The notes beneath the pieces are model-generated. The model had not been told where the DNA came from, did no database searches, and worked only from the letters and a program-made list of their open reading frames with translations. Both the position numbers and the translations under genes were made by a program. Of a stretch of 64,000 nt of DNA, positions 9,645 to 19,507 are shown one piece after another. Numbering within the stretch: position 1 is the first letter of the stretch; each line of letters starts with the position of its first letter. Source of the stretch: Bradyrhizobium elkanii USDA 76 (GTDB lineage Bacteria; Pseudomonadota; Alphaproteobacteria; Rhizobiales; Xanthobacteraceae); contig NZ_CP066356.1 in assembly GCF_023278185.1 (NCBI RefSeq), positions 8,052,001 to 8,116,000 of the forward strand, given 5' to 3'.

Positions 9645-10469
9645 CTAAGTCCAGAATCCCGGCACCGCAGGCTCGAGCCGCCCGCCGGCGCGCACCGGCG
9701 CGACCTTCACCGCGAGCCCGGTGGCATCGTCGGTCTCGACCGCGACGCCGCTCAGCGTGGCCACACCGCCCGCCGGCTCGAAACGGCCGGAGGGAATGCC
9801 GGTGAGGAAGCGCTGCAGCGGCTCCTCCTTCTGCATGCCGATCACCGAGTCATAGTCGCCGGTCATGCCGGCATCGCTCATGTAGGCGGTGCCGCCGGGC
9901 AGCACCTGATGATCTGATGTCGGCACATGGGTATGCGTACCGACCACGAGGCTGACGCGGCCGTCGCAGAAGAAGCCGACGCCCTGCTTCTCGCTGGTCG
10001 CCTCGGCATGGAAATCGAGCACGATGGCGTCACAGCCTTCGCGCAGCGGGCAGGCCTCGAGCTCGCGCTCGATGGCGCTGAACGGATCGTTCGAGGACGG
10101 CTCCATGAAGACGCGGCCGATCGCGTTGATGACCAGCGCGCGCTTGCCGCTCTTGGTATCGACCAGCGTGGCGCCGCGGCCGGGCGAATGGCGCGGGAAA
10201 TTCAGCGGGCGGATCAGGCGCGGCGCGCGCTCGATGAAGACCAGCGCCTCCTTCTGATTCCAGGCGTGGTTGCCGAGCGTGATCGCATCGGCGCCGGCGT
10301 CGAGCAGCTCCTGATAGATCGCCTCGGTGATGCCGAAGCCGCCGGCGGAATTCTCGCCATTGACGACCACGAGATCGAGCGACCAGTCCCTGATCATGCC
10401 GGGAAGGTGGTCTGCGATGGCGGTGCGGCCGGTCCTGCCGACGACGTCACCAACAAAGAGAATTCGCAA
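9645..10469 (-). CDS. YmdB-like metallophosphoesterase (TIGR00282 family)
   Basis: A 274-residue phosphodiesterase starting MRILFVGDVVGRTGR. Metal-binding motifs are GDVVGR, VVNGENSAGGFG, TLGNHAWN, DFHAEATSEK and GTHTHVPTSD, in the order typical of TIGR00282/YmdB proteins. Bacillus YmdB hydrolyses 2',3'-cyclic nucleotides; whether this one does is inference. It lies two bases downstream of the 5-formyl-THF cyclo-ligase stop, so the two form an operon, and transcription may continue from the 6S RNA region. Confidence 0.93.
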   Translation of the reverse strand: MRILFVGDVVGRTGRTAIADHLPGMIRDWSLDLVVVNGENSAGGFGITEAIYQELLDAGADAITLGNHAWNQKEALVFIERAPRLIRPLNFPRHSPGRGATLVDTKSGKRALVINAIGRVFMEPSSNDPFSAIERELEACPLREGCDAIVLDFHAEATSEKQGVGFFCDGRVSLVVGTHTHVPTSDHQVLPGGTAYMSDAGMTGDYDSVIGMQKEEPLQRFLTGIPSGRFEPAGGVATLSGVAVETDDATGLAVKVAPVRAGGRLEPAVPGFWT

Positions 10470-10471
10470 GG

Positions 10472-11050
10472 CTAGCTACTCCGGAAATCGAACGTCTTGC
10501 GCTCCGTTAGCACAAAATCGAGCGGGACGTCGTGCGACAGCGCCGGAATCGCCTTGGTTTCCTGTGCAGCAAAGGCAAGTCCGACCCCGATCACATGCTT
10601 GGCCTTGCGCAGATGCGCGAAGGTATAGTCGTAATAGCCGGCGCCATAGCCGATGCGGTGACCGAGCTTGTCGAATGCCGCGAGCGGCACCAGCATCACG
10701 TCCGGATGCACCTCGGCGGCGGCCGGCGACGGCTCGGGAATGCCGAGCGGACCGAGCATCAGCCGGTCCTTCGGCGACCAGTTGCGGAAGATCAGCGACT
10801 GGCCGCGCGCGTTGATGCAGGGCAGCGCGAGCCGCGCGCCCTTGTCGGCAAGCTTCTTCATCAACGGCGCCGGATCGAGCTCGCTGCGGATCGGCGCATA
10901 GCCCGAGACGATCATGCCCTGCGCGATCTCGAACGGCGCACCGCGCTTGGCGAGCGCTTCGGCAGCCGTCGCGCGCTGCTCGTCGCTCAGCGCATCGCGC
11001 TTGGCGAGAGCAAGTGCCCGGAGCTCGGCCTTCGATGGAGATGCGTGCAT
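10472..11050 (-). CDS. ygfA: 5-formyltetrahydrofolate cyclo-ligase
   Basis: A 192-residue protein of the 5-FTHF cyclo-ligase (MTHFS) family, which converts 5-formyl-THF to 5,10-methenyl-THF using ATP. Typical segments are ALPCINARG, GPLGIPEP, LVPLAAFDKLGHRIGYGAGYYD and the C-terminal DVPLDFVLTE. It lies downstream of the 6S RNA gene and zapA on the same strand, reproducing the zapA-ssrS-ygfA order of many proteobacteria. In E. coli ygfA is co-transcribed with 6S RNA, and the same is likely here. Confidence 0.94.
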   Translation of the reverse strand: MHASPSKAELRALALAKRDALSDEQRATAAEALAKRGAPFEIAQGMIVSGYAPIRSELDPAPLMKKLADKGARLALPCINARGQSLIFRNWSPKDRLMLGPLGIPEPSPAAAEVHPDVMLVPLAAFDKLGHRIGYGAGYYDYTFAHLRKAKHVIGVGLAFAAQETKAIPALSHDVPLDFVLTERKTFDFRSS

Positions 11051-11237
11051 GATCCATCTTCCGCTGTCGTCGTCCGCGACAACGGACGATCCATCATTCC
11101 AGAGACGCTAGCTTTCGTTAAGGCCAGAGCTTTCGTAAGACCGCCGCGGCGCGCTGGACGCCCCGAATCGCAGGGCACAACACTGCTAGACAATTCAACC
11201 GCCGCAGCGCGACGACAAGGCAACAGCAAAAATCAGT

Positions 11238-11397
11238 GCGAAGCCGCAGAGGCCGTTGGAGCGCTCGATCCCGGAGTTCCCTACGAAAGTAGGTGGGCAC
11301 CATATGTCCGGGTCCACGGACCCGGCCAGGGACAGTTCCCTAAAGGATCGATAAGGCCCCGGGGATATATGGCTCCTGACGCACGACGCAGCTTCGC
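11238..11397 (-). ncRNA. ssrS: 6S RNA
   Basis: The stretch between zapA and ygfA on the minus strand folds as 6S RNA would. The first ten bases of the RNA (GCGAAGCTGC, 11397-11388) pair without a break, including one G-U, with the last ten (GCGGCTTCGC, 11247-11238). This gives a 160-nt rod with further inner complementary blocks such as CCGGGTCC/GGACCCGG. A T-rich stretch follows the 3' arm (about 11235-11231), consistent with termination or processing. 6S RNA binds sigma-70 RNA polymerase by mimicking an open promoter. Ends are inferred from the closing stem and could shift by a few bases. Confidence 0.85.
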
Positions 11398-11474
11398 GGG
11401 GGCTAATCTAGCCATCGTTGCCGCAATCCGCCAGCGGTAAGGAAGACGCAGCCTTGGCTCCTGGAAGAAACTGT

Positions 11475-11559
11475 CATGCCCGGGCTTGTCCCGGCCATCC
11501 ACGGCTTTCTTTTCAAGGAGACAAATACGTGGATGCCCGGGCCAAGCCCGGGCATGACG
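11475..11559. repeat. Inverted repeat with GTCATGCCCGGGC ends
   Basis: Two arms reading GTCATGCCCGGGCTTG and its complement CAAGCCCGGGCATGAC flank a loop, with inner complementary CCACG/CGTGG blocks. It lies between zapA and the 6S RNA gene. A shorter GATGCCCGG/CCGGGCATC hairpin sits after gap at 15797-15821. Confidence 0.8.
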
Positions 11560-11599
11560 AATGTGTGGAAACACCGAGACCAACAGGGACGAACGAAGA

Positions 11600-11983
11600 T
11601 CACCCGATCGCGATGCCGCCGCCGATGGTGCGGTTGAGCACCTGCGTGGTGCGCTCGATCCGCTCGGCGGCGGCATTGAGCGCGTTGGAGACCGCGGTCT
11701 GGGTCGCGCGGGCGCGGTCGATCGCGGCAACGCGCGCATTGCGCAGCTGCTCGAGCTCTTCCTCGAGGCTGCGGATGCGTGCGCTGGCGTCGACCAGTTC
11801 GTCGCAGGCGGTGAGCGCCGCCATCACCGTCAGCCGCGCATCGCCGATCTCGCCGAACTTGCCGCGCAGCGATTCGACGCGCTGCTGGAGATTTTCCGCG
11901 AGCTTCAGCAGCCGCACCTCCTGGCCCTCCTCGCAGGCCATCCGGTATTGCCGGCCATTGATGGTGACGTTGATGTGGCTCAT
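11600..11983 (-). CDS. zapA: Cell division protein ZapA
   Basis: A 127-residue ZapA. The N-terminal segment MSHINVTINGRQYRMACEEG followed by LAENLQQRVESLR matches the FtsZ-binding domain, and the C-terminal half (ARIRSLEEELEQLRNAR onward) is a coiled coil. ZapA stabilises FtsZ filaments at the division ring. Its start overlaps the stop of the upstream DUF4164 coiled-coil gene by four bases, so the two are coupled. The 6S RNA gene lies downstream. Confidence 0.93.
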   Translation of the reverse strand: MSHINVTINGRQYRMACEEGQEVRLLKLAENLQQRVESLRGKFGEIGDARLTVMAALTACDELVDASARIRSLEEELEQLRNARVAAIDRARATQTAVSNALNAAAERIERTTQVLNRTIGGGIAIG

Positions 11984-12300
11984 CTGCTGTCTCCGCCGTC
12001 GAGCACGGCGCGAATGCTGCCGATTGCCGCGTCGAGTTTTTCCGCAATCTCGCGATTGGCGCGCTCGAGCTTGCGCGTCTTCACCAGCGATCCGTCGAGC
12101 TCGTCGGCAAGCCGCGAGCGATCGGCGCCGAGCGCCTGGATCCGGCTCGCCAATTCGTTCTCGTCGCGGTCGGCCTCGCGGCGCCGCTCCACCGAACTCT
12201 CCAGCGCATCAAGCGCTGCCATCAGCCGCTTTGTCGCAGCATCGATATCGGCAAGCGGTGCCTCGGTATTGCCAGACCCGTTGGCGAGACGATCACTCAT
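11980..12300 (-). CDS. DUF4164 coiled-coil protein upstream of zapA
   Basis: A 106-residue protein starting MSDRLANGSGNTEAPLADID. Residues 20-100 form one continuous heptad-rich coiled coil (ATKRLMAALDALESSVERRR through ELDGSLVKTRKLERANREIA). This matches the DUF4164 family found next to zapA in rhizobia. An open frame extends upstream to 12561, but its sequence is uncharacteristic and this ATG gives the family N-terminus. A role with ZapA in division is inferred from the four-base overlap and conserved pairing. Confidence 0.82.
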   Translation of the reverse strand: MSDRLANGSGNTEAPLADIDAATKRLMAALDALESSVERRREADRDENELASRIQALGADRSRLADELDGSLVKTRKLERANREIAEKLDAAIGSIRAVLDGGDSR

Positions 12301-12630
12301 GACACGCGGCGTGGACCTTTCGGTTGGCTTGGTAGCCTGCTGCAGATAAGCCTCCCGCACGGCAAAACTGGCGGTTCGGCAAGCGTTTACGGGACGAAAT
12401 TTACGTGGCAAGCGAGCCCAGCGCAACGGCGGCGCAGAACTATGCACCGTTGAATGAAATAGGGCGATTTCGGGCAACTTTTCCCCGTTTTGAGGGGTTT
12501 CATCGCCTTGGACTTGCGGAATTGAGGTGCTAATCCACCCCCAACCCGTAAGGCCATCCACGCGCGTATCGCGGCTGCCCGCCCCGATCCGTCCAGCAAT
12601 CAGCTCCTCATTTTAGGCGGACTCTTCATC
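12301..12630. other. Divergent intergenic region (DUF4164/zapA and tkt)
   Basis: About 330 bases between the divergent DUF4164 and tkt genes. I see no convincing gene here, although a minus-strand frame stays open through it. It must hold promoters for both directions; I could not assign -35/-10 boxes with confidence. AGGCGG about ten bases before the tkt ATG is a plausible ribosome site. Confidence 0.4.
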
Positions 12631-14613
12631 ATGACGCAGGTCGATCACACCCGTATGGCCAATGCGATCCGTGGCCTTGCCATGGACGCCGTCGAGAAGG
12701 CGAATTCCGGCCATCCCGGCCTGCCGATGGGCGCCGCCGACATCGCGACCGTCCTGTTCACAAAATTCCTGAAATTCGATGCGGCCGACACGGCGTGGCC
12801 CGATCGCGACCGCTTCGTGCTCTCGGCCGGCCATGGCTCGATGCTGCTCTATTCGTTGTTGTACCTCACCGGCAACAAGGACATGACGCTCGACCAGCTC
12901 AAGCATTTCCGCCAGCTCGGATCGCTGACCCCGGGCCACCCCGAGAACTTCCACACCAAGGGCATCGAGACCACCACCGGTCCGCTCGGCCAGGGCATTG
13001 CGACCGCGGTCGGCATGGCGGTCGCCGAGAAGATGCTGGCCGCCGAGTTCGGCAAGAAGATCGTCAACCACCACACCTATGTGCTCGCCTCCGACGGCGA
13101 CCTGATGGAAGGCATCTCGCAGGAAGCGATCGCGCTCGCCGGTGTCTGGCGGCTCAACAAGATGATCGTGCTGTACGACGACAATGGCATCTCGATCGAC
13201 GGCCCGACTTCGATCTCCGATTCCGTCGACCAGGTGAAGCGCTTCAAGTCCGCAGGCTGGGCCGCCGAATTGATCGACGGCCACGATCCGCAGGCGATTG
13301 CCGCTGCAATCACCCGCGCGCAGAAATCCAACAAGCCCTCGATGATCGCCTGCAAGACCACGATCGGGTACGGCGCGCCGCACAAGGCCGGCACCGCCAA
13401 GGTGCATGGCGAGGCGCTCGGCGCCGACGAGCTCAAGGCGGCCAAGGAGAAGCTCGGCATCTCGCTCGAACCGTTCTCGGTGCCCGACGATGTGCTGAAC
13501 GCCTGGCGCGAGGCAGGCGCCCGCGGCGCCGCCGAGCACAAGGCGTGGGACGAGCAGTTCGCGCAGCTCGGCAGCCGCAAGCGCGCCGAGTTCGAACGCC
13601 GCATTCGCCACGAGCGGCCGCAGTCGCTGGCCAAGGGGCTGCGCGCCTTCAAGAAGGGGCTGCTGGAAAATCCGCTCAACGTCGCGACCCGCAAATCGTC
13701 GGAAGCCGCGATCGAGGTGATTGCGGCTGCGATGCCGATGGAATTCGTGGCCGGCTCGGCCGACCTCACCGGCTCCAACAACAACAAGGCGAAGTCGGCG
13801 ACGGCGTTCGGCGCCAAGACGCCGAAGGGCCGCTTCATCCATTATGGCGTCCGCGAGCACGGCATGGCGGCGTGCCTCAACGGCATCTTCCTGCACGGCG
13901 GCTTCGCGCCGAACGGCGCCACCTTCCTGGTGTTCACCGACTACGCGCGCGGCGCGATGCGGCTGTCGGCGCTGATGGGCACCGGCGTCGTCTATGTCAT
14001 GACCCATGACTCGATCGGCCTCGGCGAGGACGGCCCGACGCACCAGCCGGTCGAGCATCTGTCCGCGCTGCGCGCGATGCCCAACATGCGCGTGTTCCGT
14101 CCCTGCGACGCGGTCGAGACCGCCGAGTGCTGGGAACTGGCGCTCAACCGCGTCGACGGACCGACGGTGCTGGCGCTGACCCGCCAGAACCTGCCGCAGC
14201 TCCGCACCACGGCGCCGAACGACAATCCGTGCAGCCACGGCGCCTATGAGCTGGTCGCGGCGCAGGGTGACGCAAAAGTGTCATTGTTCGCGTCGGGTTC
14301 CGAGGTCCAGATCGCGGTCGAGGCGCAGAAGCAGCTCGCCGGACGCGGCATCGCGACGCGGGTGGTCTCGGTCCCGTCGCTGGAATTGCTGCTGGCACAG
14401 CCCGCCGAGCGGCAAAATGCCATTATCGGCAACGCTCCGGTCAAGATCGCGATCGAGGCCGCGGTGCGCTGGGGCTGGGATGCCGTGATCGGCCATGACG
14501 GCGAATTCATCGGCATGCACGGATTTGGCGCCAGCGCCCCGGCGAAGGACCTTTTCCGGCATTTCGGCATTACTGCTGAAGCCGTCGTTAACGCTGCCAC
14601 GAAGCGCGTCTGA
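12631..14613 (+). CDS. tkt: Transketolase
   Basis: A 660-residue thiamine-diphosphate enzyme that moves two-carbon ketol units in the pentose-phosphate or Calvin cycle. Clear segments are [36 protein letters not shown], the ThDP/Mg site [13 protein letters not shown], and the pyrimidine-domain motif [20 protein letters not shown]. Length is normal. It opens a same-strand run tkt-gap-pgk-fba-fba, the layout of chromosomal carbon-metabolism clusters in Bradyrhizobium and Rhodopseudomonas. The 160-base gap to gap contains a CGCCCGG/CCGGGCG hairpin. Confidence 0.97.
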   Translation: MTQVDHTRMANAIRGLAMDAVEKANSGHPGLPMGAADIATVLFTKFLKFDAADTAWPDRDRFVLSAGHGSMLLYSLLYLTGNKDMTLDQLKHFRQLGSLTPGHPENFHTKGIETTTGPLGQGIATAVGMAVAEKMLAAEFGKKIVNHHTYVLASDGDLMEGISQEAIALAGVWRLNKMIVLYDDNGISIDGPTSISDSVDQVKRFKSAGWAAELIDGHDPQAIAAAITRAQKSNKPSMIACKTTIGYGAPHKAGTAKVHGEALGADELKAAKEKLGISLEPFSVPDDVLNAWREAGARGAAEHKAWDEQFAQLGSRKRAEFERRIRHERPQSLAKGLRAFKKGLLENPLNVATRKSSEAAIEVIAAAMPMEFVAGSADLTGSNNNKAKSATAFGAKTPKGRFIHYGVREHGMAACLNGIFLHGGFAPNGATFLVFTDYARGAMRLSALMGTGVVYVMTHDSIGLGEDGPTHQPVEHLSALRAMPNMRVFRPCDAVETAECWELALNRVDGPTVLALTRQNLPQLRTTAPNDNPCSHGAYELVAAQGDAKVSLFASGSEVQIAVEAQKQLAGRGIATRVVSVPSLELLLAQPAERQNAIIGNAPVKIAIEAAVRWGWDAVIGHDGEFIGMHGFGASAPAKDLFRHFGITAEAVVNAATKRV

Positions 14614-14774
14614 CGCTGGCCTGACACCCGCGGGCCAAGGTTGAGCTTGTCGCAAAAAAGGATTACCTAAGCTCCATCTTTTCCGTATGCGCCCGGCCGA
14701 ACCGGGCGTTCCGCCGTAAAAACCTCGTGGGAGCCCCTCCCGCGGGGCTGACAACAGCATTAGAGGAGACGAGC

Positions 14775-15782
14775 ATGGCAATCCGCGTCGCGATCAACGG
14801 GTTTGGACGTATCGGCCGCAACATTCTGCGCGCCATCGCCGAGTCCGGCCGCAAGGACATCGAGGTGGTCGGCATCAACGACCTCGGCCCGGTCGAGACC
14901 AACGCGCACCTGCTGCGCTTCGATTCCGTGCATGGCCGCTTCCCCGGCACCGTCACCGTCGACGGCGATACGATCAGCCTCGGCGACAACAAGATCAAGG
15001 TTTCGGCCGAGCGCGATCCCTCGAAGCTGCCGTGGAAGGCGCTCGGCGTCGACGTCGCGCTGGAATGCACCGGCATCTTCACCGCGAAGGACAAGGCCTC
15101 CGCGCACCTCACAGCCGGCGCCAAGCGCGTGCTGGTCTCGGCGCCCGCCGATGGCGCTGATGCCACCATCGTCTACGGCGTCAACCACGACACGCTGACC
15201 AAGGATCACCTGGTGATCTCGAACGGCTCCTGCACCACCAACTGCCTCGCGCCGGTCGCCAAGGTCCTGAACGACACCGTCGGCATCGAGACCGGCTTCA
15301 TGACCACGATCCACGCCTATACCGGCGACCAGCCGACGCTCGACACCCTGCACAAGGATCTCTATCGCGGCCGCGCCGCGGCGATGTCGATGATCCCGAC
15401 CTCGACCGGTGCCGCGAAGGCGATCGGCCTCGTGCTGCCCGAGCTGAAGGGCAAGCTCGACGGCGTCTCGGTCCGCGTTCCGACCCCGAACGTTTCCGTG
15501 ATCGACCTCAAGATCGTCGCCAAGCGCGCAACCGACGTCAAGGAGATCAACGAGGCGATGAAGCGTGCGTCCGAGCAGCAGCTCAAGGGCATCCTGGGCT
15601 ACACCAACGCGCCGAACGTCTCGATCGACTTCAACCACGATCCGCACTCGTCGACCTTCCACATGGACCAGACCAAGGTGCAGAACGGCAACTTCGTGCG
15701 CGTGATGTCCTGGTACGACAATGAGTGGGGCTTCTCGAACCGTATGGCGGACACCGCCGTCGCGATCGGCAAGCTGGTTTAA
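14775..15782 (+). CDS. gap: Glyceraldehyde-3-phosphate dehydrogenase, type I
   Basis: A 335-residue GAPDH. The NAD-binding start [16 protein letters not shown] is followed by the catalytic-cysteine motif [12 protein letters not shown] near residue 154 and the C-terminal [12 protein letters not shown]. The chosen ATG is preceded by AGAGGAGAC at ideal spacing; the frame is open 48 bases further upstream without family sequence. It interconverts glyceraldehyde-3-phosphate and 1,3-bisphosphoglycerate and pairs functionally with pgk immediately downstream. Confidence 0.97.
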   Translation: MAIRVAINGFGRIGRNILRAIAESGRKDIEVVGINDLGPVETNAHLLRFDSVHGRFPGTVTVDGDTISLGDNKIKVSAERDPSKLPWKALGVDVALECTGIFTAKDKASAHLTAGAKRVLVSAPADGADATIVYGVNHDTLTKDHLVISNGSCTTNCLAPVAKVLNDTVGIETGFMTTIHAYTGDQPTLDTLHKDLYRGRAAAMSMIPTSTGAAKAIGLVLPELKGKLDGVSVRVPTPNVSVIDLKIVAKRATDVKEINEAMKRASEQQLKGILGYTNAPNVSIDFNHDPHSSTFHMDQTKVQNGNFVRVMSWYDNEWGFSNRMADTAVAIGKLV

Positions 15783-15796
15783 GTTCGACTGTTCGT

Positions 15797-15821
15797 GATG
15801 CCCGGCCCAGCGCCGGGCATC
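15797..15821. repeat. GATGCCCGG hairpin after gap
   Basis: GATGCCCGG, a seven-base loop, then CCGGGCATC, located 15 bases after the gap stop codon. It could attenuate or stabilise the transcript between gap and pgk. There is no T tract that would make it a full terminator. Confidence 0.5.
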
Positions 15822-15925
15822 TGCGTGTTTGCCCCCCGCGTTCGCGACCTCAACGGCCGCGACATCGGCAAGCGAAAGCGACGCCGTCCGTCGGACGGTG
15901 GTGTCCGGCTGCACAGGAAACGCTC

Positions 15926-17122
15926 ATGACAAAATCGTTCCGCACCCTCGACGACGTCAACGTGAAGGGCAAGCGCGTGCTGCTGCGCGTCGACCTCAAC
16001 GTCCCCATGGAAGGCGGCCGCGTCACCGACGCCACACGGCTCGAGCGCGTTGCCCCCACCATCACCGAAATTTCCGACAAGGGCGGCAAGGTGATCCTGC
16101 TCGCCCATTTCGGCCGCCCCAAGGGACGCGACCCCAAGGAATCGCTGAAGCCGGTCGCTGACGCGCTGTCGAAGGTGATCAATCGCCCGGTGGCCTTCGC
16201 CGAGGATTGCATCGGCGATGCCGCAGCCAAGGCGGTGGCCGCCCTCAAGGACGGCGACATCCTCTGCCTGGAAAACACACGTTTCCATAAGGAGGAAGAG
16301 AAGAACGACGCCGGCTTCGTTACGGAGCTCGCCAAGCTCGGCGACATCTGGGTCAACGACGCCTTCTCCGCCGCGCATCGCGCCCACGCCTCGACCGAAG
16401 GCCTCGGCCACAAGCTTCCGGCCTATGCCGGCCGCACCATGCAGGCCGAGCTCGACGCGCTCGGCAAGGCGCTGGAAGCGCCGACCAAGCCGGTGATCGC
16501 GATCATCGGCGGCGCCAAGGTCTCGACCAAGATCGACCTCTTGGAAAACCTCGTGAACAAGGTCGACGCGCTGGTGATCGGCGGCGGCATGGCCAACACC
16601 TTCCTGCACGCGCAGGGCGTCGCCGTCGGCAAGTCGCTCGCCGAAAAGGATCTCGCCCCGACCGCGCTGCGGATCATGGAGAAGGCCAACGCCGCCAACT
16701 GCGCCATCATCCTCCCCGTCGACGCCGTCGTCGCCAACCAGTTTGCCGCCAACGCGCCGTCGCATGCCTACGGCCTTGATGCGATCCCGGCCGACGGCAT
16801 GATCCTCGACGTCGGTCCGCAATCGATCGCGCGCATCCATGCCGCAATCGACGACGCGGCGACGCTGGTCTGGAACGGCCCGCTCGGCGCCTTCGAGCTG
16901 ACGCCGTTCGACCGCGGCACCGTGGTGTCGGCCAAGCATGCCGCCGAACGCACCAAGGCCAGGAAGCTGATCTCGGTCGCCGGCGGCGGCGACACCGTCG
17001 CGGCGCTGAACCAGGCGGGCGTCGGCGGTGATTTTTCCTACGTCTCGACCGCGGGCGGCGCGTTTCTTGAATGGATGGAAGGCAAGCCGCTGCCGGGCGT
17101 CGAAGTTCTGAAAAAAGGTTGA
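15926..17122 (+). CDS. pgk: Phosphoglycerate kinase
   Basis: A 398-residue PGK that transfers phosphate between 1,3-bisphosphoglycerate and ADP. Motifs include [11 protein letters not shown] near the N-terminus, [11 protein letters not shown], the nucleotide-site segment [26 protein letters not shown] and the C-terminal [11 protein letters not shown]. The ATG at 15926 with CAGGAAA upstream gives the family start [11 protein letters not shown]; the frame is open 201 bases further upstream without homology. It follows gap and precedes the class II aldolase by about 40 bases. Confidence 0.97.
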   Translation: MTKSFRTLDDVNVKGKRVLLRVDLNVPMEGGRVTDATRLERVAPTITEISDKGGKVILLAHFGRPKGRDPKESLKPVADALSKVINRPVAFAEDCIGDAAAKAVAALKDGDILCLENTRFHKEEEKNDAGFVTELAKLGDIWVNDAFSAAHRAHASTEGLGHKLPAYAGRTMQAELDALGKALEAPTKPVIAIIGGAKVSTKIDLLENLVNKVDALVIGGGMANTFLHAQGVAVGKSLAEKDLAPTALRIMEKANAANCAIILPVDAVVANQFAANAPSHAYGLDAIPADGMILDVGPQSIARIHAAIDDAATLVWNGPLGAFELTPFDRGTVVSAKHAAERTKARKLISVAGGGDTVAALNQAGVGGDFSYVSTAGGAFLEWMEGKPLPGVEVLKKG

Positions 17123-17164
17123 TTTAGGTCACATCCGCGAACTTGCACTACAGGGAGAAATGGA

Positions 17165-18232
17165 ATGGCTCGCATTACGTTGCGGCAACTGCTCGACCAC
17201 GCGGCCGAGCATGATTACGGCGTACCTGCCTTCAACATCAACAACATGGAACAGGCGCTGTCGATCATGGCGGCCGCCTCCGAAGTCGATGCGCCCGTCA
17301 TCATCCAGGCCTCGCGCGGCGCGCGGTCCTACGCCAACGACGTCATGCTCAAGCACATGATGGACGCCGTCACCGAGATCTACCCGCAGATCCCGGTCTG
17401 CGTGCATCTCGACCACGGCAACGAGCCCGCCACCTGCATGACCGCGATCCAGGCCGGCTTCACCTCGGTCATGATGGACGGCTCGCTGAAGGCCGACGGC
17501 AAGACACCCGGCGACTGGGACTACAATGTCGGCGTCACCAGGACCGTGACCGGCATGGCGCATCTCGGAGGCATCTCGGTGGAAGGCGAGCTCGGCGTGC
17601 TCGGCTCGCTCGAGACCGGCATGGGCGACAAGGAAGACGGCCATGGCGCCGAGGGCAAGCTGTCGCACGACCAGCTGCTGACCAATCCGGACGAGGCCGT
17701 GAAGTTCGTCCAGGAAACCAAGGTCGACGCGCTGGCGATCGCGATGGGCACCTCGCACGGCGCCTACAAGTTCACCCGCAAGCCCGACGGCGACATCCTC
17801 GCCATGAACGTGATCGAGGAAATCCATCGCAAGCTGCCGAATACGCATCTGGTCATGCACGGCTCCTCGTCGGTGCCGCAGGAGCTGCAGGAGATCATCA
17901 ACGCCAATGGCGGCAAGATGAAGCCGACCTGGGGCGTGCCGGTCGCCGAGATCCAGCGCGGCATCAAGAACGGCGTGCGCAAGATCAACATCGACACCGA
18001 CAACCGGATGGCGATGACCGGCCAGATCCGCAAGGTGCTGAAGGACAATCCGGAAGAGTTCGATCCGCGCAAGTACCTGAAGCCCGCGATGGAGGCGATG
18101 ACCAAGCTGTGCAAGCAGCGCCTGCAGGAGTTCAACACCGCGGGCCAGGCCAGCAAGATCAAGAAGGTGCTGACCACGGCGGAAATGGCCAAGCGCTACG
18201 CCGCGGGCCAACTCGACCCCAAGGTCGCCTGA
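17165..18232 (+). CDS. fba: Class II fructose-bisphosphate aldolase (zinc-dependent)
   Basis: A 355-residue class II aldolase of the Calvin-cycle (CbbA) subtype, starting [20 protein letters not shown]. Metal and substrate motifs are VHLDHGN (zinc His and catalytic Asp), [31 protein letters not shown] and KINIDTDNR. It cleaves fructose-1,6-bisphosphate or condenses the trioses, and may also act on sedoheptulose-1,7-bisphosphate. GGGAGAAATGGA supplies the ribosome site. A class I aldolase gene, unrelated in fold chemistry, lies 250 bases downstream on the same strand. Confidence 0.96.
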   Translation: MARITLRQLLDHAAEHDYGVPAFNINNMEQALSIMAAASEVDAPVIIQASRGARSYANDVMLKHMMDAVTEIYPQIPVCVHLDHGNEPATCMTAIQAGFTSVMMDGSLKADGKTPGDWDYNVGVTRTVTGMAHLGGISVEGELGVLGSLETGMGDKEDGHGAEGKLSHDQLLTNPDEAVKFVQETKVDALAIAMGTSHGAYKFTRKPDGDILAMNVIEEIHRKLPNTHLVMHGSSSVPQELQEIINANGGKMKPTWGVPVAEIQRGIKNGVRKINIDTDNRMAMTGQIRKVLKDNPEEFDPRKYLKPAMEAMTKLCKQRLQEFNTAGQASKIKKVLTTAEMAKRYAAGQLDPKVA

Positions 18233-18260
18233 GCGCTCTTCACTCGCCGCGGACTGCGAT

Positions 18261-18383
18261 CACCTCTCCCCATCGGGGAGAGGTCGGATCGCGCCAGCGA
18301 TCCGGGTGAGGGGTTCAGGTCCCTCGATAGAGCGTACCCCCTCACCCGCGCCTTCGGCGCGACCTCTCCCAATGGGAGAGGTG
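18261..18383. repeat. Palindromic repeat, CACCTCTCCC type (family E)
   Basis: A compound inverted repeat: CACCTCTCCCCATCGGGGAG at one end and CCTCTCCCAATGGGAGAGGT at the other, with inner GGGTGAGGGG/CCCCTCACCC arms. It lies between the two aldolase genes and is typical of Bradyrhizobium intergenic repeats. Confidence 0.8.
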
Positions 18384-18481
18384 GAACGTCCAAACACCGG
18401 CCGCGACGAACGTTTTCTAGGCATTTGCCCGAGAACCGCCTATTTTGGTTTGCAAAGGCAATGGCTCTGGAGGACGCCCCG

Positions 18482-19507
18482 ATGAACCTCTCCGACCTCA
18501 ACAAAATCGCGCTTGCCATGGTCACCCCGGGCAAGGGCATCCTCGCCGCCGACGAATCCTCCGGCACGATCAAGAAGCGCTTCGACGCCATCAAGGTCGA
18601 TTCGACCGAGGACAATCGCCGCGACTATCGCGAGATGCTGTTCCGCTCGCAGGAGGCGATGAGCAAGTACATCTCCGGCGTCATCCTTTACGACGAGACG
18701 ATCTGGCAGAATGCCAAGGACGGCACGCCGCTGGTCAAGCTGATCGAGCAGGCCGGCGCGATCCCCGGCATCAAGGTCGACGAAGGCACGCAACCTTTGC
18801 CGAACTGCCCGGGCGAACTCGTCACCGTCGGCCTCGACAAGCTCGCCGAGCGGCTGAAGAAATATTACGAGCGCGGTGCGCGCTTTGCGAAGTGGCGCGC
18901 GGTGATCGATATCGGGCCGCGAATCCCGACCCAGACCGCGGTCCGCGTCAACGCGCATGCGCTGGCGCGCTACGCCGCGTTGTGCCAGGCCGCGCAGATC
19001 GTGCCGATCGTCGAACCGGAAGTGCTGATGGACGGCGATCACGACATCGACCGCTGCTATGAGGTGACGCAGCGCGTGCTGAACCGAACCTTCCAGGAAT
19101 TGCGAGTGCAGCGCGTCGCGCTGGAAGGCATGATCCTGAAGCCGAACATGGCGATCTCGGGCAAGAAGTGCCCGAAGCAGGCGCCGGTGCAGGAAGTCGC
19201 CGAGAAGACCATCCGCCTGCTCAGGAGCTGCGTGCCGGCCGCGGTGCCCGGCATCGCCTTCCTCTCCGGCGGCCAGAGCGACGAGGAAGCCACCGCGCAT
19301 CTCGACGCCATGAACAAGATCGGCAATTTGCCCTGGCGGCTGACCTTCTCCTATGGCCGCGCGCTGCAGGCGGCGCCGCAGAAGGCGTGGTCCGGCAAGC
19401 CCGACAACGTCCCCGCCGGCCAGCGCGCCTTCTCGCATCGCGCCCGGATGAACGGACTCGCGAGCACCGGCAATTGGGAAGCCGGCCTCGAGAAACAGGC
19501 GGCATAG
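18482..19507 (+). CDS. Class I fructose-bisphosphate aldolase
   Basis: A 341-residue Schiff-base aldolase of the eukaryote-like type. The start MNLSDLNKIALAMVTPGKGI, the ADESSGTIKKRF motif, LEGMILKPNMAI with the active-site lysine, and FLSGGQSDEEATAHLDAMN are diagnostic. It needs no metal, unlike the class II enzyme encoded just upstream, so the organism carries both chemistries side by side. CTGGAGGACG upstream sets the start. The thiE-like gene begins at the base after its stop codon. Confidence 0.95.
   Translation: MNLSDLNKIALAMVTPGKGILAADESSGTIKKRFDAIKVDSTEDNRRDYREMLFRSQEAMSKYISGVILYDETIWQNAKDGTPLVKLIEQAGAIPGIKVDEGTQPLPNCPGELVTVGLDKLAERLKKYYERGARFAKWRAVIDIGPRIPTQTAVRVNAHALARYAALCQAAQIVPIVEPEVLMDGDHDIDRCYEVTQRVLNRTFQELRVQRVALEGMILKPNMAISGKKCPKQAPVQEVAEKTIRLLRSCVPAAVPGIAFLSGGQSDEEATAHLDAMNKIGNLPWRLTFSYGRALQAAPQKAWSGKPDNVPAGQRAFSHRARMNGLASTGNWEAGLEKQAA

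Noticed and set aside
12613..14238. A 541-codon minus-strand frame opposite transketolase
   Set aside because: GC-rich shadow frame; transketolase motifs cover the same bases on the plus strand.
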